A stretch of 7,004 nucleotides of DNA from Planctomycetia bacterium (GTDB lineage: Bacteria > Planctomycetota > Phycisphaerae > Phycisphaerales > UBA1924), in NCBI GenBank assembly GCA_005776545.1, contig SXOY01000213.1, positions 1-7,004 on the forward strand, in the 5' to 3' direction. Below the pieces are notes generated by a model, which made no database searches, was not told the DNA's origin, and worked only from the letters and a program-made list of their open reading frames with translations. The translations under genes were made by a program, and so were the position numbers. Position 1 is the stretch's first letter. Each line of letters begins with the position of its first letter. Shown here piece after piece: positions 1-5,267 of this stretch.

Positions 1-210
1 AAGGATGTGATTGCGGGGAGTCTGAGAGATCTTGATGAAGTGAGCCGCCGGGCGGGGGAAAAGGCGTTTGTTCCAGCGGTGGGGATTTTCTTTGCCTATT
101 CGCGTGCCATTGAGGCGAGGGAAAAAGCGCCGAAGGCGGATCCGGCAAAAGCAGCCCCGATCTCAGGACCGGTTTCAGCGCCGAAACTCGTTCAACCACC
201 AAAGAAATAA
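1..210 (+). CDS. Hypothetical protein, C-terminal fragment
   Basis: An open frame runs in from the left edge (first codons AAG GAT GTG) and ends at TAA 208-210, giving 69 visible residues. The GTG at 7 is probably an internal valine codon, because the frame stays open upstream and no Shine-Dalgarno can be judged at the edge. The first half looks like a folded helical segment with a short hydrophobic stretch (VPAVGIFFAYSRAIEA). The last 25 or so residues are rich in Ala, Pro and Lys and look like a disordered tail ending in PPKK. I do not recognise a family. It is followed by a 70-nt gap and is probably not functionally tied to the next gene. Coding is likely from residue composition, but function is unknown. 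Confidence 0.55.
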   Translation, partial: KDVIAGSLRDLDEVSRRAGEKAFVPAVGIFFAYSRAIEAREKAPKADPAKAAPISGPVSAPKLVQPPKK

Positions 211-222
211 TCACCATTCTCG

Positions 223-251
223 TTGCAGGAATTGAATTTATGGGTGATACT
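223..251 (+). promoter_or_regulatory. Possible sigma70-type promoter upstream of the DNRLRE-like gene
   Basis: TTGCAG (223-228) and GATACT (246-251) are separated by exactly 17 nt and match the -35 and -10 consensus at 3/6 and 4/6 positions. Transcription would start near 258, leaving a leader of about 23 nt that contains the GGAG ribosome site at 267-270. The match is modest and could be chance. Confidence 0.25.
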
Positions 252-280
252 TCTAGTGGGGTCGTCGGAGTAATGAGGCA

Positions 281-1021
281 TTGGGAAGAAACTCCATTTT
301 GATCGCGTGTGCGTCGGTAGCATGGCTGTCTGCGGTAGCCGAGGCGGACATTGCGCTCTTGCAGGCTGTGGCCGATAACACACTTTATCAATTGACGGAT
401 GGCTCGGTATCCAATGGAAAAGGCGAAACGTTCTTTGCTGGCACAACGCTCCAGGGGAATTCGCTGCGGCGAGGGTTGATTCGATTTGACCTATCGGGGC
501 TGCCGCAGAACGCCCAGATTACTGCGGCAAGGCTGACGCTTCATATGTCGCGAAGTATCAGTTTGAGTCAGGCAGTGGGGATGCACCGAGCGACTGCATC
601 ATGGGGCGAGGGGACTTCAGATGCACCAGGTGAAGAGGGCGCGGGGGACATCGCAACTGCTGGGGATGCAACGTGGGTTCATCGGTTCTATAGCGACACG
701 TTCTGGCAGCAAGCGGGAGGGGATTTTGTAGAAGTCGCCAGTTCGGTCAAGAGCGTGAATGGAAACGGTTTCTATACATGGAGTGGGCCGGGAATGGTTG
801 CCGATGCGCAAAGCTGGCTTGCCCAAGGCGGGTCGAATTTTGGGTGGTTTGTCATTGGTACCGAGGATTTGAGCGGTACGGCCAAGCGCTTTGACTCGCG
901 GGAGAACATAGATCCGGCGGTGCGGCCGGTGCTGAGAATTGACTATGAGGTCATTCCCTGCCCGGGAGCGGTTTCGCTCGGGGCCGCAGCAATTGCAGGG
1001 GTGTTGCGTCGTCGCCGGTGA
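281..1021 (+). CDS. Secreted DNRLRE-like domain protein with PEP-CTERM-like C-terminal anchor
   Basis: This encodes 246 aa. The only usable in-frame start is TTG 281, because an in-frame stop (TAG 254-256) lies just upstream with no ATG or GTG between. GGAG at 267-270 sits 10 nt ahead. Residues 1-22 form a Sec-type signal peptide (MGRN, hydrophobic core, AEA cleavage site before Asp23). The mature part reads as a beta-sandwich of the DNRLRE/CBM96-like kind: 'RRGLIRFDLSGLP' at 63-75, 'ITAARLTLHM' at 80-89, 'TASWGEG' at 105-111, and 'SREN...RPVLRIDY' at 206-222. The last part ends IPCPGA (225-230), a short Ala/Gly/Leu hydrophobic segment (230-242) and four Arg (243-246), the layout of PEP-CTERM-type sorting signals. 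Cys227 is the only Cys in the mature chain. Such domains occur in cell-surface and secreted carbohydrate-associated proteins. The ligand is unknown. The family call is by motif recall, and the sorting route is inferred. Confidence 0.8.
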   Translation: MGRNSILIACASVAWLSAVAEADIALLQAVADNTLYQLTDGSVSNGKGETFFAGTTLQGNSLRRGLIRFDLSGLPQNAQITAARLTLHMSRSISLSQAVGMHRATASWGEGTSDAPGEEGAGDIATAGDATWVHRFYSDTFWQQAGGDFVEVASSVKSVNGNGFYTWSGPGMVADAQSWLAQGGSNFGWFVIGTEDLSGTAKRFDSRENIDPAVRPVLRIDYEVIPCPGAVSLGAAAIAGVLRRRR

Positions 1022-1041
1022 ACGGCGGGAGCGATGGTCGC
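1013..1041 (+). terminator. Two small GC hairpins at the end of the DNRLRE-like gene, possible weak terminator
   Basis: CGCCG (1013-1017) pairs with CGGCG (1023-1027) around a 5-nt loop that contains the stop codon. A second stem, GCGA (1031-1034) with TCGC (1038-1041), follows at once with a 3-nt loop. There is no clear U-run behind them, only an AT-rich patch (GATATTTA), so intrinsic termination is uncertain. Confidence 0.22.
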
Positions 1042-1155
1042 GATATTTACTGATTTGATGCAATACGATTGAATCTCGGACGTTTGGCGGTGATCTTGGG
1101 TGTACTCCCCGGAGCAGCTGGCTTTGGGGTTGAAGAGTGAACGTTACCAGAAAGT

Positions 1156-1160
1156 GGAGG
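1156..1160 (+). promoter_or_regulatory. Ribosome binding site that fixes the start of DUF1800 copy 1
   Basis: GGAGG at 1156-1160 lies 7 nt before ATG 1168, an ideal distance. A TTG at 1162 in the same frame would be only 1 nt from the site, so ATG 1168 is the better start. Confidence 0.75.
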
Positions 1161-1167
1161 TTTGGCG

Positions 1168-2733
1168 ATGCCTGACTCCCCGATAGTTGATGGATCCCGA
1201 CCGGCGACCGCCGCGGGAGCAGAGACCGTTACCCGGCGTGATTTTTTTCGTTCGATGAAGCGGGTCGCACCGCCGGCTGCATCGCTTTCACAAGCGGCTG
1301 CGGTGGTGGCTTCGGTATGGGGTGTCGCGGCAATGAGCGAGATGCGGGCAGAGGCTGCTCCACGCTCAGTTTCCGGTGATGTAGATAAGAACGCACTGCT
1401 TGCGAAGCTTGTGAGAAGGGTGACGTGGGGCTTTACGCAAGAAGAGTATTCATTAGCGCAGCAACTTGGCTATGACGGGTACCTTGAGTATCACCTTAAT
1501 GCACCTGCGATTGACGACAGCGCGATGGATGCACGACTGGTTGCATATACCACGCTGACCATGCAGCAATACCAGTTGTACCCACTTCCGGCGGGGCAGG
1601 TGGTGAATGAGCTTTCGGAGGCGATGATTTTGCGGGCGACGTTAAGCAAGCGTCAGTTGTTCGAGCGACTTGTTGAATTCTGGACTGATCACTTCAATAT
1701 TGACATTCTGGATAATCAGGGGAGATATCTCAAGACGGTTGACGATCGGAATGTGATCCGCGCGCATGCACTGGGGACCTTTCCGACGATGCTTCGGGCG
1801 AGTGCGCAAAGTCCATGCATGTTGGCATATTTGAATAATGATACAAATATTGCGAGTTCACCGAACGAGAATTACGCTCGCGAATTGATGGAGCTGCACA
1901 CGCTCTCGGTGACCGGTCCATACACGCAGCAAGATGTCGTTGCAGTTGCGCGGTGCCTGACCGGGTGGTCATTATTCCGGGTCGCTGCTGGCACTAACGC
2001 GGGTTTGTTCCAATTTAACTCGGCCCAGCATGACAATGGAAGTAAGACAGTATTGGGGCAGTTGATTCCGGCTGGCGGCGGTTTGCAGGATGGGTTCACT
2101 GTTCTGGATATTCTCGCAGTGCATCCGGCGACAGCGAGCTTTATTGCGACCAAACTGACAAAGCGATTCCTGGGTGAAGATGTCGCGGCGAGCATTATTG
2201 CTTCTGTTACTGCGACCTATCTGGCAACTGGTGGCGACATCAAGGCAATGATGCGGACAATCCTGAGTCCGAACAACTTGTTCACGGATTCCGGGCCACG
2301 CTACAAGCGCCCACAGCATCAGGCTATTTCGGCAATGCGGGCATTGGGAACGCCGATTACCAGCACGCAGTCATTGCGGCAGAATCACTTCGCAGCTTCG
2401 GGGCACGTTCCATTTGCGTGGGGGCCGCCCGATGGATATCCAGATTATCTTGCGCATTGGCAGGGTTTGATTTTGCCGCGTTGGAATTTTGGTGCATCAC
2501 TCGCAATTAACGGCATTGGCGGTCTGACATTTGATGTAGCGACTTTCTTCGCGGGGCTTTCGACAGCGACGCAGATGGTTGACAAAATCAATACCGTTCT
2601 CTTTGGTGGCGAGATGCTGGCAAATGAACGGGCGGCGTTGATTTCGTATCTCTCAGTTAATGCCGCGGACACAACGCGGCGTCGGGACACCGTCGGCCTG
2701 GCGATTGGTTGCCCCAGTTTCCAGTGGTATTGA
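1168..2733 (+). CDS. DUF1800 family protein, Tat-exported (copy 1)
   Basis: This encodes 521 aa from ATG 1168. The N-terminus carries a twin-arginine signal: TRRDFFR at 22-28, a weakly hydrophobic Ala/Val-rich stretch, and a likely cut after AEA (61-63). DUF1800 (PF08811) hallmarks follow in order: 'LLAKLVRRVTWGFTQEEY' (77-94), 'EFWTDHF' (170-176), 'SPCMLAYLNNDTN' (215-227), 'NENYARELMELHTLS' (233-247), 'YTQQDVVAVARCLTGW' (252-267), 'HDNGSKTVLG' (288-297), 'HPATASFIATKL' (319-330), 'TGGDIKAMMR' (354-363), 'PPDGYPDYLAHW' (420-431), and a C-terminal 'CPSFQWY'. Length is normal for the family. The biochemical activity is unknown. In many bacteria the gene is followed by a DUF1501 gene, as here (21-nt gap, same strand), so the two probably act together in the periplasm or at the surface. 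Mature-chain Cys are 217, 263 and 515, and the first two are shared with copy 2. Family assignment is secure; role is inferred. Confidence 0.93.
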   Translation: MPDSPIVDGSRPATAAGAETVTRRDFFRSMKRVAPPAASLSQAAAVVASVWGVAAMSEMRAEAAPRSVSGDVDKNALLAKLVRRVTWGFTQEEYSLAQQLGYDGYLEYHLNAPAIDDSAMDARLVAYTTLTMQQYQLYPLPAGQVVNELSEAMILRATLSKRQLFERLVEFWTDHFNIDILDNQGRYLKTVDDRNVIRAHALGTFPTMLRASAQSPCMLAYLNNDTNIASSPNENYARELMELHTLSVTGPYTQQDVVAVARCLTGWSLFRVAAGTNAGLFQFNSAQHDNGSKTVLGQLIPAGGGLQDGFTVLDILAVHPATASFIATKLTKRFLGEDVAASIIASVTATYLATGGDIKAMMRTILSPNNLFTDSGPRYKRPQHQAISAMRALGTPITSTQSLRQNHFAASGHVPFAWGPPDGYPDYLAHWQGLILPRWNFGASLAINGIGGLTFDVATFFAGLSTATQMVDKINTVLFGGEMLANERAALISYLSVNAADTTRRRDTVGLAIGCPSFQWY

Positions 2734-2754
2734 ACTCATTGACAAAGGACTCGC

Positions 2755-4062
2755 ATGTCACACAATCAGGATTCACATGCTTGCGATGAGTTCAATCGCC
2801 TTTCGCGGCGAAACTTCCTCGCAACTTCCGCAACGTCCGCCGCCGCAGCGGCTGTTTTGGCATCCGCTCCCGCATGGCTTCCACGCGTTGCGGTTGCGAA
2901 AAACTACAATTCCAGTGTTCGCGACGTGATGATTTCCCTTTATCTTCGCGGCGGGATTGATGGGCTTTCTGTATTGGTTCCGTGGGGAGATGCGGCGTAT
3001 TACGCTGCCAGACCGAATATCAATGTGCCGCGGCCTGACTCTGGGGCGCCGCTGAAGGCAATCAACCTGAATGGTTTCTTTGGAATCCATCCCGCGATGG
3101 CTCCGTTGATGAATGCATATAACAACCAGCATTTGTTATTTATGCATGCGACGGGTTCAACTGATACAACTCGCTCGCACTTTGATGCGCAGAGGAGCAT
3201 GGAGACAGGAAAGACCGGGGACCCATCGGCGCTGACGGGCTGGTTGGGGCGGCACATCTTGAGTACGGCTCCGATGAATGCGAATGCGCTGCTGCGTGCT
3301 GTTGGAATATCGACGGGCTTGCAGAAGACGCTTCAAGGTGGTCCATTGACGTTGCCGATTCCGAATCTGGATGGATTTGGACTTGGTGGCACCGGAAGTA
3401 CGAATGCAGCGCGAGCCGATGCACTTGAGTCTATTTATCTTGGGACGACCGATCCCTTGAAAACAGTTGCGTACAACACGTTGCAGACTATTGACCTGCT
3501 GAACACGATCAACTTTGCTGGGTATGCGCCAGGGGGCGGCGCGGTGTATCCGACTTCCGCATTAGGGACGGCGCTGAAGTCAACTGCCGCGCTTATCAAG
3601 GCGAATGTTGGAGTTGAGGCGATTGCAATCGATGTGGCAAGCTGGGACCACCATAATGCGCAGGGAGTTTTGAATGGGACGTTTAACACGATGTTGACGG
3701 ATCTGACCAATTGCCTGGCGGCGTTTTATGCTGACATGATGGCCGTGGTCACCAATCCGACTTTTACGCTTGTGGCAATGTCGGAATTTGGCCGCCGGCT
3801 TGCGGAGAATGGCTCTGCCGGGTGTGATCATGGATACGCGAATGTCATGATGTTGATGGGGAATTGCATTAACGGCGGGCAGGTCATTGCGAATTGGCCG
3901 GGGCTTTCTCAAGGACAGTTGTTCCAGGGTCAGGACCTCATGGTGACCATTGATTATCGCGATGTGCTGGCGGAGATTGTTCAGACTCGCCTTGGCAATC
4001 CTGATTTGTCGTATGTTTTTCCGTCGTATACACCGATTACACGAAACGTTACACGCTGCTAA
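2755..4062 (+). CDS. DUF1501 family protein, Tat-exported (copy 1)
   Basis: This encodes 435 aa from ATG 2755, with AAAGGA at 2744-2749 as ribosome site, 21 nt after the DUF1800 stop. A textbook Tat signal, LSRRNFLATS (16-25), is followed by an Ala-rich core and a likely cut after AVA (46-48). DUF1501 (PF07394) motifs are complete: 'LRGGIDGLSVLVPWGD' (64-79), 'IHPAMAPL' (111-118), 'DTTRSHFDAQ' (137-146), 'TGWLGRH' (161-167), 'WDHHNAQ' (297-303), 'MSEFGRRLAENGSAGCDHG' (342-360), 'NWPGL' (380-384), and 'DYRDVLAEIV' (400-409). The family is related to the alkaline phosphatase/sulfatase fold, so Asp298, His299/His300, Asp358 and His359 are candidate metal ligands. That is an inference, and the substrate is unknown. 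Tight coupling to DUF1800 upstream and to the dockerin-like gene 24 nt downstream indicates one operon. Unlike copy 2, the RGG motif is intact. Confidence 0.94.
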   Translation: MSHNQDSHACDEFNRLSRRNFLATSATSAAAAAVLASAPAWLPRVAVAKNYNSSVRDVMISLYLRGGIDGLSVLVPWGDAAYYAARPNINVPRPDSGAPLKAINLNGFFGIHPAMAPLMNAYNNQHLLFMHATGSTDTTRSHFDAQRSMETGKTGDPSALTGWLGRHILSTAPMNANALLRAVGISTGLQKTLQGGPLTLPIPNLDGFGLGGTGSTNAARADALESIYLGTTDPLKTVAYNTLQTIDLLNTINFAGYAPGGGAVYPTSALGTALKSTAALIKANVGVEAIAIDVASWDHHNAQGVLNGTFNTMLTDLTNCLAAFYADMMAVVTNPTFTLVAMSEFGRRLAENGSAGCDHGYANVMMLMGNCINGGQVIANWPGLSQGQLFQGQDLMVTIDYRDVLAEIVQTRLGNPDLSYVFPSYTPITRNVTRC

Positions 4063-4086
4063 AGTGTTGACACCCGGAGTTCATTT

Positions 4087-5055
4087 ATGGCTCGATCGAA
4101 CATTATCTGCGGCATGATTTCGGCCTCTGCATTGGTCGCTAGCGGGGTTGTTGCTGATCCGTTGTTCAGCAACAGTTCTGCCTCGCCGGCAGCGGCAGCG
4201 CTCAACCCCGTAGCGTTTTCGCTTTCAGGTGCGGCTGCCCCGGTTGGCGGATTTTTCAGTGAAGCCCAGTCGGTGGGAAGCACGGAAGCGAACATGATTG
4301 GAGGTTTATCGGCACAGTCGATTGAACTTACTGGTGCCTATCGATTCGCGGATAATTTCGTAGTTCCGGCACAGGGATGGATGTTGCAAGGGGCTTCGTT
4401 TTATGCATATCAACCGGGAGCGATTGGACCGGGCAGCCCATTTGCGGCGGTGAATGTGCGGATATGGAGCGGGGCACCTGGATCTGCTGGAAGTTCCGTG
4501 ATCTGGGGGGACACCTTGACCAATCGGATGGTGGGCGCGAGTTCGACTGCGACGTATCGCATTTTCAATTCCGTGGTACCACCGTTTGCAGCGGTACCGG
4601 ACAGCACTCGATTGATTTGGAGAGTTGATACGGGGTTTACGAAGTTCTTGGCCGCGGGAACGTACTGGATTGATTTTCAGATAGAGCCAACTGATGCATC
4701 GCTTCAAGCTTTTGTGCCGATGGTCACGCTTCCTGGGGTGCGGACGAGTGCTGGGTTTGATGCGCTGCAATTTCGCAGCTCAACTACGAACAGGCTGGGG
4801 GCGTGGGAAGTCATCATGGACGCAGGCAAGCCAGCCTCGGCCGCGGATGTTGCTCAGGACATTCCATTCTTGCTTGCCGGAGTCGTAGGATGTGCGGCGG
4901 ATTTCAATCAAGACATGGTTGTTGACTTCTTTGATTATCTCGACTTCGTTGATGTGTTTGCCACTGGTGAAATGGCCGCCGATTTCAATCATGATGGGAT
5001 TGTGGACTTTTTTGATTATTTGGACCTAGTGGATGCGTTTGCACTTGGTTGCTAG
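4087..5055 (+). CDS. Secreted beta-rich protein with two C-terminal dockerin-like repeats
   Basis: This encodes 322 aa from ATG 4087, with GGAG at 4076-4079 seven nt upstream. Residues 1-23 are a Sec-type signal peptide (cut after VVA, before Asp24). Residues about 24-265 are rich in Gly, Ala, Ser and aromatic residues. They include 'ADNFVVPAQGWMLQGASFYAY' pieces (88-108), 'VNVRIWSG' (122-129), 'TYRIFN' (156-161) and 'LAAGTYWIDFQ' (188-198), a pattern I recall from secreted planctomycete proteins and predicted to be a beta-sandwich. Residues 272-291 and 299-318 are two EF-hand-type calcium loops like dockerin repeats (D272, N274, D276, D280, D283; D299, N301, D303, D307, D310). The mature protein has only two Cys, 269 just before repeat 1 and 322 at the very end, which could close the module by a disulfide. 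It is third in the DUF1800-DUF1501 operon, so it may be an exported partner or scaffold. No catalytic motif was seen. I have no named family for the main domain. Confidence 0.85.
   Translation: MARSNIICGMISASALVASGVVADPLFSNSSASPAAAALNPVAFSLSGAAAPVGGFFSEAQSVGSTEANMIGGLSAQSIELTGAYRFADNFVVPAQGWMLQGASFYAYQPGAIGPGSPFAAVNVRIWSGAPGSAGSSVIWGDTLTNRMVGASSTATYRIFNSVVPPFAAVPDSTRLIWRVDTGFTKFLAAGTYWIDFQIEPTDASLQAFVPMVTLPGVRTSAGFDALQFRSSTTNRLGAWEVIMDAGKPASAADVAQDIPFLLAGVVGCAADFNQDMVVDFFDYLDFVDVFATGEMAADFNHDGIVDFFDYLDLVDAFALGC
4900..5040 (+). repeat. Two dockerin-like calcium-loop repeats, 81 nt (27 aa) apart
   Basis: Repeat 1 (4900-4959) and repeat 2 (4981-5040) encode near-identical 20-residue units. Both share DFN at the start, a central VDFFDYLD and a closing VDxF. 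At DNA level they differ at many third positions, so this is an old duplication held by protein selection. Repeat 1 has Met where repeat 2 has the usual loop Gly. Confidence 0.85.
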
Positions 5056-5155
5056 ACCTGTTTCTGCCAATCCGCCATTGATGACGCTGATGGAAAGCGA
5101 GTTCGAGGCTTTGATTTTGGCATAGGTTTCGGGAAAAACGAGCGGTTTTGCTGCC

Positions 5156-5172
5156 AATGCGTAGAAATGCGT
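5156..5172 (+). repeat. Direct heptamer repeat AATGCGT x2 with 10-bp period
   Basis: AATGCGT occurs at 5156-5162 and again at 5166-5172, start to start 10 bp, about one helical turn. A partial third unit (TGCGT, 5173-5177) follows at once. It sits just upstream of, and runs into, the possible -35 box at 5172-5177, so it could be an operator. Chance is a real alternative. Confidence 0.3.
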
Positions 5173-5200
5173 TGCGTTTTTGCACTGGAGTTTGTATTGT
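5172..5200 (+). promoter_or_regulatory. Possible sigma70-type promoter for the second DUF1800-DUF1501 pair
   Basis: TTGCGT (5172-5177) and TATTGT (5195-5200) are 17 nt apart and match consensus at 3/6 and 4/6 positions. They lie in the 212-nt gap after the dockerin-like gene, the longest non-coding stretch in the window, and about 55 nt before the ribosome site of DUF1800 copy 2. No terminator was seen between 5056 and this point, so read-through from the first operon remains possible. Confidence 0.27.
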
Positions 5201-5255
5201 CTTCGTGAGAGTCACGCGTTATCGGGCAGCGAGAGTGAATGCATGTGGGGGGAGC

Positions 5256-5262
5256 GGAGAGG
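5256..5262 (+). promoter_or_regulatory. Ribosome binding site supporting ATG 5268 of DUF1800 copy 2
   Basis: GGAGAGG at 5256-5262 is 5 nt before ATG 5268. The frame is open further upstream to TTG 5148 and ATG 5157, but neither has a comparable site, so 5268 is preferred. The same purine run could also serve GTG 5275 in the +1 frame (12-nt spacing), which matters if the signal-peptide frameshift discussed in the findings is real. Confidence 0.55.
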
Positions 5263-5267
5263 CATGG

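Noticed and set aside
273..302. ATG 273 as a start near the DNRLRE-like gene
   Set aside because: It is in a different frame and reaches a stop after nine codons, so it cannot be the start of the 281-1021 protein.
617..1063. A 148-codon open frame on the - strand
   Set aside because: It overlaps the well-supported DNRLRE-like gene, and its translation is rich in Arg, Pro, His and Cys with no family pattern, as expected for the antisense of a coding region.
1022..1155. A promoter for the first DUF1800 operon in this gap
   Set aside because: The best pairs (for example TTGAAT 1069-1074 with GATCTT 1092-1097) match the -10 consensus at only three positions, so I did not list one, although a promoter may well be here.
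1162..1167. TTG 1162 as start of DUF1800 copy 1
   Set aside because: It is only 1 nt from the GGAGG site. ATG 1168 has ideal spacing and adds nothing odd to the Tat signal.
4306..4770. A 154-codon open frame on the - strand
   Set aside because: It lies entirely inside the dockerin-like gene and its translation is a low-quality Arg/His/Ser-rich chain with no recognisable domain.
5135..5149. AAAAC-GAGCG-GTTTT inverted repeat as a terminator for the first operon
   Set aside because: The stem is 5 bp and mostly A-T, with no U-run after it, so it is too weak to call.
5148..5267. An N-terminal extension of DUF1800 copy 2 from TTG 5148 or ATG 5157
   Set aside because: The extra residues (MRRNALRFCTG...) show no match to copy 1 and no Tat motif, there is no good ribosome site, and the stretch overlaps the candidate promoter. 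A strong GGAGAGG precedes ATG 5268.
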